From NCBI RefSeq assembly GCF_017353455.1, contig NZ_JAFMPZ010000498.1:1-38434 (forward strand): 38,434 nucleotides of DNA. The letters are read 5' to 3'. The DNA is from Streptomyces laculatispora. GTDB taxonomy: Bacteria > Actinomycetota > Actinomycetes > Streptomycetales > Streptomycetaceae. Positions within the stretch are counted from its first letter, which is position 1, and each line of letters opens with the position of its first letter. The position numbers and the translations under genes were made by a program. The notes under the pieces were generated by a model. That model saw nothing but the letters and a program-made list of their open reading frames with translations, made no database searches and had not been told where the DNA came from. Of the stretch, positions 1-7,424 are shown in pieces.

Positions 1-627
1 CTCCAGCCGGTCCAGACCGGCCGCGAGTCCGGCCCCGCCGTCAACCGCCACCCGCCAGCAGGCGGCCACTCCGGCGAGCCCGTCCAGGCCCGGTTCGCAG
101 GCCGCCTGTCCCAGTGCTCCCGGGACATCGCCCCCGAACCGCGCCGCAGCCGACACCCCCGCCTCCGCCACGCCCAACGCCCCTGTTCCGCGGACCGCGA
201 CGAGCAGCGCCTGCCCCGGTTCGCGGCCGGCCCTCAGCTCACCCACCACCGCACCGCACAGGTCCACCACTCCGTCGGCCCGGTGCTCCCGGTCCTCGCG
301 CAACTTCCTTCTCCGCAGCCATCGCCGTACCAGCGGCACCGCGACCGCCCCAGCGGCCATCGGCAGAACGGACTCGCCAAGGACCCCCAGAACCAGAGCC
401 ACCGGCAGGCACAGCAGCTCCCGCCGCCCGCTCAGCCACACCTGGAGCCGCCTCCGACCGCTCTCCCATCGCTTCCCCGGGGGCGACTCCGCAGCCCCTT
501 CGACGAACAACTCCCTTGCTCTCCGGCGCCCTTGGCCCCGCCCGGCCACCACCAGCCAGGCAGCTGCTCCCGCGCACAGCGCCGCCGCATGCACCGCCTC
601 CGGCATCGCCACCTCCGCACCGGTCAC
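1..627 (-). CDS. tadB: TadB-like pilus assembly protein, 5' part
   Basis: Inner-membrane platform protein of a Tad/Flp-type secretion system (T2SSF family), which works with the TadA ATPase to assemble Flp pili. Reading the minus strand from GTG 627 gives 209 codons without a stop, running off the left edge. The N-terminus is hydrophobic (residues ~13-28). A longer hydrophobic stretch follows near residues 80-105 (core LLCLPVALVLGVLG), then a basic segment RRWLRRRKLRED and a soluble helix-rich part (DLCGAVVGELRAG) typical of the family. The GTG overlaps the tadA stop by 4 bp (GTGA), so the two genes are one host operon. ATG 606 is an alternative start. This is host DNA outside the prophage. 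If transcription starts upstream of tadA, the prophage should separate this gene from its promoter. Confidence 0.75.
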   Translation of the reverse strand, partial: MTGAEVAMPEAVHAAALCAGAAAWLVVAGRGQGRRRARELFVEGAAESPPGKRWESGRRRLQVWLSGRRELLCLPVALVLGVLGESVLPMAAGAVAVPLVRRWLRRRKLREDREHRADGVVDLCGAVVGELRAGREPGQALLVAVRGTGALGVAEAGVSAAARFGGDVPGALGQAACEPGLDGLAGVAACWRVAVDGGAGLAAGLDRLE

Positions 628-1193
628 AGCTCACCCCCGATCAGCGACCGCAGCCGCTCCCAGCCCCGCTCGCGCTCGAATCCGGCCGCGCCCCACCGCA
701 GTGCCGGTACGGTCACCACCAGTCCCGCCGCATCCCGCTCCAGAACCTGGACCTCGGCAATCCGCCGCCGCCCGGCCCGGTCCCGTACGAGATGAACCAC
801 CACGGACAGCGCCGCCGCCAGCTGGCTGTGAAGTGCCGTACGGTCCAACCCCGCCGCCGTCCCCAGCGCCTCCAGCCGGGCCGGGACGTGCTCGGCCGCG
901 TTTGCGTGGACCGTCCCCGAGCCGCCCTCATGGCCGGTATTCAGCGCAGCCAGCAGTTCGGTGACTTCCGCACCCCGTACCTCCCCGACCACCAGCCTGT
1001 CGGGCCGCATACGCAGGGCCTGTCGCACCAGGTCCCGGAGCGTCACCTGCCCGGCACCCTCCTGGTTGGCAGGACGCGATTCCAGCCGTACGACGTGCGG
1101 ATGGTCCGGACGCAACTCGGCGGAGTCCTCGGCGAGCACGATCCGCTCCTGCTCCCCGACCGCACCCAGCAGGCTGGCGAGGAGCGTTGTCTT
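624..1193 (-). pseudogene. tadA: tadA secretion ATPase, 3' half split by prophage
   Basis: C-terminal 189 codons of a TadA/CpaF-type hexameric secretion ATPase. It begins inside Walker A (K-T-T-L-L-A-S-L-L, the lysine codon being 1193-1191). It continues with the family motifs IVLAEDSAEL, the Walker B region MRPDRLVVGEVRG and the GGSGTVHANAAEHVPARLEAL segment, and ends at TGA 624-626. The P-loop glycines and the whole N-terminal domain lie 36.7 kb away at the right edge of the window. Codon phase matches exactly when the two halves are joined across the TT at 1192-1193/37909-37910. An open frame extends rightwards into the integrase on this strand, but its sequence is antisense to int and not TadA-like. 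As it stands the fragment cannot make a working ATPase. Confidence 0.88.
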
Positions 1194-1219
1194 CCCGAAC
1201 CCATGACAAAGGCACCTCT
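1170..1219. other. attL
   Basis: Left junction: the host half (tadA Walker A and downstream codons) lies left of TT 1192-1193 and the phage half lies right. Read outward from the core, the phage half is CCCGAACCC followed 10 bp later by CACCTCT (1213-1219). This mirrors the arm in attR, which has GGTTC at 37900-37904 and AGAGGTG at 37883-37889. Identity with attR around the crossover is only TT-x-CCG, as expected for a serine integrase and unlike the longer identity left by tyrosine integrases. Confidence 0.8.
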
Positions 1220-2738
1220 GTTGACGGACACTCGGAGCATGAGCCCCACTCTTCGCGCCGCCATCGACACTGCGACAGGCGGCCGTCAGCGCGCCGTCAT
1301 CTACTGCCGCATCAGCCAGGACCGCACCGGCGCCAACCTCGGCGTCGACCGGCAGCGCGAGGACTGCGAGGCCCTCGCCGAACGCAACGGCTGGGACGTC
1401 GTAGAGGTGTACGTCGACAACGACGTGTCCGCGTTCAGCGGGAAGCTCCGCAAGGACTACCGCCGGATGCTCGCCGACCTCGAACTGGGCACCGCCACGA
1501 TCGTGATCGCGTGGCACACCGACCGGCTGCACCGCTCCCCCACCGAGCTGGAGGAGTACATCGACCTCTCCGAGCGGCGCGGAGTGTCCACGCACACATG
1601 CCAGGCCGGGTCCATCGACCTGTCGTCACCGTCTGGTCGGATGACCGCCCGCATCCTCGGTGCCGTCGCCAGGCAGGAATCCGAGCACAAGGGCCACCGT
1701 GTCGCCGCCGCCCGTCGGCAGAAGGCGAAGGCCGGACTCTGGTCCGGAGGCCTGCGGCCGTTCGGGTGGGGTGTGCCCACCGGCGAGACGAAGAAGAAGA
1801 CCGTGAAGGGCACCGGCGAGGAGATCGACGTGCCCGTCCTCGACATGACCAAGCTGGTCCCCGAAGAGGCCGCGGCACTGGACGCGGGCACGGACCAGAT
1901 CCTTGCCGGCGGCTCGATCAAGGGCTGGGTACGGTGGCTCGCCGGCAAGGGGCTGCTGTCGACGCAGGGCAAGCCCATCGAGCACGGCACCGCACGGGAC
2001 CTGCTGCTGCGGCCGAGGAACGCCGGCATCGCCGTGTACAGGGGCGAGGAGATCGGGAAGGGCAAGTGGGAGGCCGCGGTCGATGAGCCGCGCTTCAGGG
2101 CCGTTGTGGCGGTCCTGACGAACCCGGCCCGGACCACAACCCCCGGCCCGACACCGAAGTGGTTCGGATCGCTGATCTACGAGTGCGGCTACGAAGGGTG
2201 CAAGCAGACAGTCATCTGCACCCTCGCCGGCGGGGGCAACTACCCGAGCTACCGATGTCAGAACCAGTGCGGCGGTGGGCGGAAGGCCGAAGTCCTCGAC
2301 CGGTACATCCAGGACCTGCTGATCGAGCGCCTGTCACGCGACGACGCGGCCGACCTGCTGCAGCCCGCACCGGACGGGGTCAACGTCGCCGCCTTGCAGC
2401 TGGAGAGCGAGCAGATCCGCCGCCGGCTCACCGACCTCGCCGCACTGTTCGGCGCCGGCACCGTCGACATGGCCCAGTTCGCCGAGGGCTCGGACGTCGC
2501 CCGCGCCCAGCTCGAAGGCGCCACCGCGCAACTGGCCAGGGCCGCGGTCAAGGACCCGCTCGTCGGCCTGGTCGGCGTGCCCGATGTGCGCAAGGCGTGG
2601 GAAGGACTCGATCTCGACCGCCGGCGCACCGTGCTGCGAACACTGCTGAAAGTCACGCTGCGGAAGCCGCGGCCGGGCCGCATGCCCGACGGCGGATACT
2701 TCGACTACGACGCCATCGAGACCGAGTGGAAGCGATGA
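1203..2738 (+). CDS. int: Large serine recombinase (phage integrase)
   Basis: Catalyses attP x attB integration and, with a directionality factor, excision. From ATG 1203 it is 511 aa. The N-terminal resolvase domain (about 30-175) has YCRISQDRTG with catalytic Ser38 and Arg36, plus WHTDRLHRS, and a Recombinase domain follows. A zinc ribbon uses Cys328, Cys333, Cys352 and Cys356, and a coiled-coil insertion lies near 400-450. The frame is open upstream into host DNA, but that part is not integrase. ATG 1239 (499 aa) is equally possible; neither start has a clear ribosome site. ATG 1203 lies inside the attP arm, so in the prophage the upstream DNA is host and in the circle it is the right-end sequence. 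The gene converges on the repressor with 12 bp between stops. Confidence 0.93.
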   Translation: MTKAPLLTDTRSMSPTLRAAIDTATGGRQRAVIYCRISQDRTGANLGVDRQREDCEALAERNGWDVVEVYVDNDVSAFSGKLRKDYRRMLADLELGTATIVIAWHTDRLHRSPTELEEYIDLSERRGVSTHTCQAGSIDLSSPSGRMTARILGAVARQESEHKGHRVAAARRQKAKAGLWSGGLRPFGWGVPTGETKKKTVKGTGEEIDVPVLDMTKLVPEEAAALDAGTDQILAGGSIKGWVRWLAGKGLLSTQGKPIEHGTARDLLLRPRNAGIAVYRGEEIGKGKWEAAVDEPRFRAVVAVLTNPARTTTPGPTPKWFGSLIYECGYEGCKQTVICTLAGGGNYPSYRCQNQCGGGRKAEVLDRYIQDLLIERLSRDDAADLLQPAPDGVNVAALQLESEQIRRRLTDLAALFGAGTVDMAQFAEGSDVARAQLEGATAQLARAAVKDPLVGLVGVPDVRKAWEGLDLDRRRTVLRTLLKVTLRKPRPGRMPDGGYFDYDAIETEWKR

Positions 2739-2750
2739 AGTGCTCTGCGG

Positions 2751-3902
2751 CTATGCGCCCTCTCCCTCGCCATCTTCCGACTCGTGTACAAGCCGCATCC
2801 CTTTCCGCTCAAGCACTCGCGCCAGGGCTTCCGCAATCTCTTCTGCCGCCGACGCAGTGTACGCCTCTCTCGACTGAGTAAAGCTAACGTCTTCTTGGGG
2901 TTCCGAATTCTGGCTCTCACCGGCTTCGGAAGCGCCCTCCGCCTCCACTCTTGCATCTCTTTCACGCATAACCTGGCCCCAGTCGACCTCCTCCTCTCGG
3001 ATACTCATAGGGCTCTGCTCGCTGGACTTGACGCGAAGATCAAATGCCTTCGGCTTTGCAACCCTGTCTTCCAGGAAACCAGCATTCGGGGCTAGGTAAG
3101 AGAGCTCGCGCGGGAGCAGAGGGAGAACCAGCCCTCTGGAGGCAATTTCGTCTCGATACTTTCGAACCGCGGCGTCACTCAGGTGCACTTCCTCTTCAGT
3201 CGAGTCCGCCCAAGTCCTGGCGTAGCGGAGCTGATCCCTCAGCGACTCCGCCCGTCTACGCGCGTCGGACAGCTGCTCCGATAGCTCGTGGCGACGGCGA
3301 GCGATCCGATGATGCTCATCCCCGTTGATCAGGCCGGGAACCGAGATCCTCCGCAATTCCTCATCAGCCAGATCCAATTCAGCTTCTGCCTGCCCCTCCA
3401 GCGCCGCCGCGTCGGAATATTCGAGCTCAAGCGAAACCATTCGCCGTGCCGCTTCACTGCGCTTACGCATCCGCTGCTGCAGCTGTCGCACCGCATCCTG
3501 GTGTAGACGGACCAGCCCTAGCGGCGTCTCAAAGAATTCATCTGATACGTCTTGATCAATGAAAACGCGCCCCGAAATCCATTCGACGGCCGCGTAGGGT
3601 TCCATGTAGCCGCCCGGTAGTGACTCACTTTGTGACTCGTGACCGACTGGGAACATGAGAACCCCAGGCGGAACCCCTAGGGCATGAGCTAGTACCAGCA
3701 CTTCGGCAACGGTGACTGTGGTCCGCCGGCCGCTCTCCAGGTTCGCCAGGACTGAGCGCTGGATAGGCATACCGATTGCGGCGCAGCGATCCGAAAGTTG
3801 CTGAGCGCTCAGCCCTTGGGCTTGACGGTGTCGCCTGACCTCGGCGGCGATCGAGAGGGCCAGCCTCGTCGACCAGTCGGGCGCGCTTGATTCCTGTGCC
3901 AT
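2751..3902 (-). CDS. XRE-family phage repressor with coiled coil
   Basis: Probable lysogeny repressor, 383 aa. An XRE helix-turn-helix occupies about residues 15-80 (RRHRQAQGLSAQQLSDR, then VLANLESGRRTTVTVAEVL). The middle (about 130-250) is a charged helical coiled coil that probably mediates oligomerisation. The C-terminus is acidic and low in complexity. There is no LexA-like Ser/Lys peptidase motif, so release is more likely by an antirepressor (compare 34407-35234) than by RecA-stimulated self-cleavage. It is divergent from the excisionase-like gene at 4100 across a repeat-rich 197-bp region, the classic layout of a genetic switch. Codon use is visibly less GC-biased at third positions than in the neighbouring genes, suggesting separate acquisition. 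Confidence 0.8.
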   Translation of the reverse strand: MAQESSAPDWSTRLALSIAAEVRRHRQAQGLSAQQLSDRCAAIGMPIQRSVLANLESGRRTTVTVAEVLVLAHALGVPPGVLMFPVGHESQSESLPGGYMEPYAAVEWISGRVFIDQDVSDEFFETPLGLVRLHQDAVRQLQQRMRKRSEAARRMVSLELEYSDAAALEGQAEAELDLADEELRRISVPGLINGDEHHRIARRRHELSEQLSDARRRAESLRDQLRYARTWADSTEEEVHLSDAAVRKYRDEIASRGLVLPLLPRELSYLAPNAGFLEDRVAKPKAFDLRVKSSEQSPMSIREEEVDWGQVMRERDARVEAEGASEAGESQNSEPQEDVSFTQSREAYTASAAEEIAEALARVLERKGMRLVHESEDGEGEGA

Positions 3903-4099
3903 GACAGCGAGACTCCCACGGTTTCTGTGTGCGGACCAACTGGCACGGACTGCGCCAGAGCGGACGCTGTGTCACAGCGGAGACGTTCCCACGACTTCTG
4001 TGTGCGCACAAGACAACATGGCTTGACATCCATAGAACGCACCGAGCACACTCGGGCTACTTCCTCAGGAAGCAACTTCCGCAAGGAGTGCCACGAATT
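3903..4099. promoter_or_regulatory. Repressor/early divergent control region
   Basis: This region holds two near-identical 19-bp direct repeats, CCCACGnnTTCTGTGTGCG, at 3915-3933 and 3988-4006 (17 of 19 bases alike, starts 73 bp or about 7 helical turns apart). Between them is a perfect 7-bp-arm inverted repeat, CGCTGTG-T-CACAGCG, at 3965-3979. The palindrome TGTGCGCACA at 4001-4010 overlaps the second repeat. The layout fits repressor operators controlling both directions. The protein that binds is inferred, not shown. Confidence 0.6.
4023..4052 (+). promoter_or_regulatory. Candidate early promoter
   Basis: A perfect TTGACA hexamer (4023-4028) is followed after 18 bp by CACACT (4047-4052), which keeps the A2 and T6 of a sigma-70/HrdB -10 element. 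It lies just downstream of the second operator-like repeat (ends 4006) and 48 bp before ATG 4100. AAGGAG at 4083-4088 is the ribosome site. Confidence 0.5.
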
Positions 4100-4387
4100 A
4101 TGACAACCGCAACGGAGCGTCGACCGCTCACCCGTACCGAGGTGCTCGCACTGCCTGCGGTGGTGGACATCGAGACAGCGGCTCGGGCCTTCGGACTGGG
4201 TCGCACAACGGCATACGCCTTGGCCAAATCGGGCGACTTCCCGTGCCAGGTCATCAGGGCCGGCCGGGCATACCGGGCGATCACCGCGGACCTGCTCCGG
4301 GTCCTGCACATCTCCCCGGAAATCAGCGAAGCCGCCGCAGCGGTAACTGCGACGGCTTCGAGCGAACCGACCACCCAGACCCCGTGA
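4100..4387 (+). CDS. Excisionase-like HTH protein
   Basis: A 95-aa protein with a MerR/AlpA-type winged HTH (HTH_17-like): VVDIETAARAFGLGRTTAYALAKSGDFP at about residues 22-49, followed by the wing-like VIRAGRAYRAITADLLRVL. The C-terminal tail is Ala/Thr/Ser-rich. Such proteins are excisionases or early regulators in actinobacterial mobile elements. Beside a serine integrase the directionality factor need not be of this family, so excisionase is only one possibility. The frame is open further upstream, but ATG 4100 has AAGGAG at 4083-4088 and lies just after a TTGACA promoter. It is the first gene of the rightward early region and divergent from the repressor. Confidence 0.75.
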   Translation: MTTATERRPLTRTEVLALPAVVDIETAARAFGLGRTTAYALAKSGDFPCQVIRAGRAYRAITADLLRVLHISPEISEAAAAVTATASSEPTTQTP

Positions 4388-4410
4388 AGAGCAGAGAGGG
4401 CCGATTCACC

Positions 4411-4788
4411 ATGATTATCTCAGACGCCACCGACAGTCGACAGTCGAACCCCGGACAGGCGGAACCGGCCATCACCCGGGCCACCGTCACCACCGGGCAG
4501 ATCATGAACCGGCCCCTCGACCAGGTGCTCACCGCCTTGGGCATCCGGGTCATCGAGTCGTCGATCACCGACGCCAACTTCTACGGCTGCGTCCACATCG
4601 GCAACGGGCGGACCACCATCCTCACCTCGCCGGGCCGAGACAAGTTCGTCACGGACTGCATGATCCGCTACCTCATCGCCGAGTCCCTCGGCCTCGACGT
4701 CACGCCGCTCCCCAAGCCGTTCGAGGTCGAGTTCACCGACTTCACCGGCAAGGCACGCGAGGTCGCAAGCCAGGCGGTCCGCCCGTGA
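4411..4788 (+). CDS. Hypothetical early protein
   Basis: 125 aa, function not recognised. ATG 4411 follows GAGAGGG (4394-4400). The N-terminal ~30 residues are polar and probably disordered. A compact domain follows (about 35-118) with alternating beta-type segments such as LGIRVIESSITDANFYGCVHIGNGRTTILTSPG. No nucleotide-binding motif, cysteine pair or membrane segment is visible. The last codons overlap the next gene by 4 bp, so it is co-translated with the 4785 and 4976 genes upstream of the replication module. Confidence 0.7.
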   Translation: MIISDATDSRQSNPGQAEPAITRATVTTGQIMNRPLDQVLTALGIRVIESSITDANFYGCVHIGNGRTTILTSPGRDKFVTDCMIRYLIAESLGLDVTPLPKPFEVEFTDFTGKAREVASQAVRP

Positions 4789-4979
4789 CCGACCAGCACA
4801 CCACCGCGGCGGCCGAGGACACCCTCGGCCGCCCGGCCGGGACCGACCACGGCGACGCCGCGTACTGGGCCCGCGTCCGGCGCATCGTCGCCCAGGCGCC
4901 GCCCCTCACCGACCTGCAGCGCGCCCGACTCCGCGCCGCTTTCCATCAGCCGGCCGACCACAAGGAGAAGGCAGCATGA
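4785..4979 (+). CDS. Small hypothetical protein
   Basis: 64 aa from GTG 4785, overlapping the previous stop by 4 bp. The segment AYWARVRRIVAQAPPLTDLQRARLRAAF (about 26-53) resembles short helical proteins that recur in Streptomyces mobile elements near primase or replication genes. Function is unknown. Its own stop overlaps ATG 4976. Confidence 0.7.
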   Translation: MTDQHTTAAAEDTLGRPAGTDHGDAAYWARVRRIVAQAPPLTDLQRARLRAAFHQPADHKEKAA

Positions 4980-5227
4980 GCGAGCGCCGCCCCGGCCAGT
5001 GGCCGGTCGACAACCCCGTCGAGCTCCCTGAGATGGACGAGCAGGGCGCCCAGCACCTGGCGCTCGTCGCCGAACAGGCACGCTTCCACGTCACGTTGGG
5101 CGCCATCCGCGCCGACCTCGAAGCCCAGCCCAGTGAGATCTGCCGCCGCGCCGCCGCGCGCCGCTGGCAACAGGCCATCACCCAGCTCGCCGACGAACTG
5201 ACCGGACACCTGCGAGAAGCCGGGTGA
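4976..5227 (+). CDS. Small hypothetical protein
   Basis: 83 aa starting at ATG 4976, which overlaps the previous stop. It is predicted mostly helical, with a basic segment (CRRAAARRWQQAITQLADEL) near the C-terminus. No recognised domain. A strong hairpin at 5233-5261 follows its stop directly, so this gene probably ends a transcription unit or precedes an attenuator. Confidence 0.68.
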   Translation: MSERRPGQWPVDNPVELPEMDEQGAQHLALVAEQARFHVTLGAIRADLEAQPSEICRRAAARRWQQAITQLADELTGHLREAG

Positions 5228-5232
5228 CCTGC

Positions 5233-5261
5233 GGCGGGCCGCCATCCACTGGCGGCCCGCC
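5233..5261 (+). terminator. GC-rich hairpin after gene 4976-5227
   Basis: Perfect 11-bp arms, GGCGGGCCGCC (5233-5243) and GGCGGCCCGCC (5251-5261), with a 7-base loop. There is no T tract, as is usual in Streptomyces. Its position argues against starting the primase at GTG 5224, since translation would then cross the hairpin. Confidence 0.65.
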
Positions 5262-5304
5262 CGACACGGACACTCATCCCAGCTCGCAGAAGAGAGCCCA
5301 GTTC

Positions 5305-6216
5305 GTGAACGACGGCACGAAGATCCCGAAGAACCACCGCGACGCCGCCCTGGCCTACGCCGCCCTCGGCATCAAGGTCTTCAGGGTCCGCCGCAGCAAA
5401 GCGCCCTACGCCAACTGCGCCCGCTGCGACATCAAGAGCAGCATCTACATCAAGCACCGCCCAGAAGAATGCCAGTGCGGCGTGGCCACCTGCCACGGCT
5501 TCCACGCCGCCACCACCGACACCAACCTCATCCGCAGATGGTGGACGGAGGAGCCGGACGCGAACATCGGCGCGCCGTGCAAGCTCAACGGGTGGGCAGT
5601 CCTCGACGTCGACCCGCGCAACGACGGCCACACATCCCTGTGCGCCCTGGAGCAGCGCGTCGGCGTCCTGCCCGGCACCACCATGCAGATCACCGGCGGC
5701 GACGGCCTCCACATGCTGTACCTATCACCCGGGTTCGACCTGCCCGGCGAGCCGTTCCCCGGCATCGACTTCAAGCACAACGGGTACATCCTGCTGGCCC
5801 CGTCCGTGCACTCCTCGGGGTGCCGCTACCAGTGGCCCGGCACCGGCAACGTCTTCCACAAGCCGACCACCGCCTGGCCGAGCACGCTCCTGCCCCGCAA
5901 GGAGAAGCCGCGCGTCCCCGGGCAGGCCCGCCGCCAGACGTCGCTGTCCGGGATCCGCCGGCCCGGGAAACACTGGACGGTCGAGACCCTGGTGCAGCAC
6001 GTCATGGACGCGGGCGAGGGCAACCGCAACGCGAGCCTGTACTTCGCTGCATGCAGGGCGAACGAGAGCGCGGACCAGGGCGCCCTCGACCTGTACGAAG
6101 CCGAGAACGCACTCGTCTCTGCAGGGCAGGCGGTGGGACTTGCCGACGGCGAGATCCTCGCGACCATTCAGAGCGCCGCCCGTCGCCCGTCCGATAGGAC
6201 CTGGGTGGCGGCATGA
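5305..6216 (+). CDS. Prim-pol (bifunctional DNA primase/polymerase)
   Basis: Makes primers, and may extend DNA, for phage or plasmid-type replication. The 303-aa protein carries the archaeo-eukaryotic primase fold. Its N-terminus is ALAYAALGIKVFRV. Basic and cysteine-rich segments follow (CARCDIKS, then ECQCGVATCHGFHAATTD), then the WW motif RRWWTEEPDANIG. The acidic metal motif is AVLDVDPRNDG, and ITGGDGLHMLYLSPG supplies the catalytic His region. The C-terminal ~90 residues are helical (HVMDAGEGNRNASLYFAACRANE). GTG 5305 is preferred over GTG 5224 because the longer form would span a terminator-like hairpin and adds low-complexity sequence. It overlaps the helicase start by 4 bp. Prim-pols of this kind are typical of actinobacterial integrative elements and some actinophages. 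Confidence 0.88.
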   Translation: MNDGTKIPKNHRDAALAYAALGIKVFRVRRSKAPYANCARCDIKSSIYIKHRPEECQCGVATCHGFHAATTDTNLIRRWWTEEPDANIGAPCKLNGWAVLDVDPRNDGHTSLCALEQRVGVLPGTTMQITGGDGLHMLYLSPGFDLPGEPFPGIDFKHNGYILLAPSVHSSGCRYQWPGTGNVFHKPTTAWPSTLLPRKEKPRVPGQARRQTSLSGIRRPGKHWTVETLVQHVMDAGEGNRNASLYFAACRANESADQGALDLYEAENALVSAGQAVGLADGEILATIQSAARRPSDRTWVAA

Positions 6217-7424
6217 CGACCACCGCGTTCGACGAAGCGGCCGCACGGTTCTTCGGTGATGAGGAACCGCCCGACGGCGAGGTGCTGACGGAGCAGGCGG
6301 CCGCGTCGCCGCGTCGCCTGGTCCTCACCCCTGCCTCGTCGATCCGTATCCGGCCCGTCCGGTGGCTGTGGGACACCACCCCGCAGGACGCGCCGCCTAC
6401 CTCGCACGGCCGGATCCCGCTCAACTCGCTCGCCATCGCGGCGGGCGGGCCGGGGCTGGGCAAGTCTCAGTACGCCTGCTGGATCACCGCCCGGATCACA
6501 ACCGGCACGCTCCCCGGTGAGCTGTACGGCAAGCCGCGGGGCGTCATCTACGCGGCGACCGAGGACTCCTGGTCCATGACGATCGCGCCGCGTCTCGTCG
6601 CTGCCGGGGCCGACATGGACCGGGTGTTCCGGGTGGACGTCAAGGACGACGAGGAGATGCACGCCCGCCTCACCCTGCCGAAGGACATCTCGCTCATGGG
6701 GAAGGCCGCCGAGGAGTACAGCGTCGCGCTGCTCGTCGCCGACCCGCTGCTTTCCATGATCGACGCCACCATCAACGACTACCGGGCAGCGGAAGTCCGG
6801 TCCGCGCTGGAGCCGCTGGTCGCCGCCGCGGACCGGCACGACTTCACCATCCTCGGCCTGGCCCACTTCACGAAAGCGGGTGGCGCCGATCCGCTCAGCC
6901 GCCTCGCTGGATCCGGCGCCTTCGGGCAACTCATCCGATCGCTGATCGCGTTCGCCAAGGAAGAAGGAGAAGACGGAGTGGACGAGTTCGTCATGAGCCT
7001 GGAGAAGAACAACCTCGGCCGGCTCGGCCTGCCATCACACGCCTACACGATTCAGGCGGCCACCGTCGACACCGACGAAGGCCCGTCCTACGTCTCCCGG
7101 TTCGTCCTCGGACCGGAGTCGACCACATCGGTCCGCGAAGTCATGCGGGCAGAGAACAACGGCGAGAGCAGCGGGTCGACGAACGAGGTGGCCGAGTGGC
7201 TGGCCGGATTCCTTGCCGATCTCGGCGGCTCAGCAGAGGCGCGGGAGATCAAGAAGGTCGCCCGGCTGCAGGCGTTCAGCGACTCGTCGGTGGACCGGGC
7301 GAAGAAGAAGCTCGGGATCCGCTCCCGTCAGGAGGGGTTCGGGAAGGAGCGAACGTCCCACTGGTTCCTGCCCACCGCATGGGTCGAAGAGGGCACGAAC
7401 ACCAGCCCTCCACACACACGCTGA
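6213..7424 (+). CDS. RepA-like AAA ATPase / replicative helicase
   Basis: A 403-aa RecA-fold ATPase of the AAA_25/RepA helicase group, probably unwinding DNA at the nearby iterons for the upstream primase. Walker A is GGPGLGKS (residues 78-85). GVIYAATEDSW is the family's TEDS segment, Walker B is ALLVADPL, and ILGLAHFTKAG follows with the sensor histidine. The C-terminal ~90 residues form a winged-helix-like region (SAEAREIKKVARLQAFSDSSVDRAKKKLGI). The ATG overlaps the primase stop by 4 bp. Its TGA stop (7422-7424) is also the first three bases of the first iteron, so gene and array are fused without a gap. Confidence 0.87.
   Translation: MTTTAFDEAAARFFGDEEPPDGEVLTEQAAASPRRLVLTPASSIRIRPVRWLWDTTPQDAPPTSHGRIPLNSLAIAAGGPGLGKSQYACWITARITTGTLPGELYGKPRGVIYAATEDSWSMTIAPRLVAAGADMDRVFRVDVKDDEEMHARLTLPKDISLMGKAAEEYSVALLVADPLLSMIDATINDYRAAEVRSALEPLVAAADRHDFTILGLAHFTKAGGADPLSRLAGSGAFGQLIRSLIAFAKEEGEDGVDEFVMSLEKNNLGRLGLPSHAYTIQAATVDTDEGPSYVSRFVLGPESTTSVREVMRAENNGESSGSTNEVAEWLAGFLADLGGSAEAREIKKVARLQAFSDSSVDRAKKKLGIRSRQEGFGKERTSHWFLPTAWVEEGTNTSPPHTR

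Noticed and set aside
114..1202. Open frame upstream of and continuous with the integrase
   Set aside because: It is antisense to tadA and tadB, its translation is Pro/Arg low-complexity, and it crosses the attachment site.
5224..5304. Earlier GTG start for the primase, overlapping the previous stop
   Set aside because: The added segment spans an 11-bp-arm hairpin and has low-complexity sequence; GTG 5305 precedes the conserved domain.
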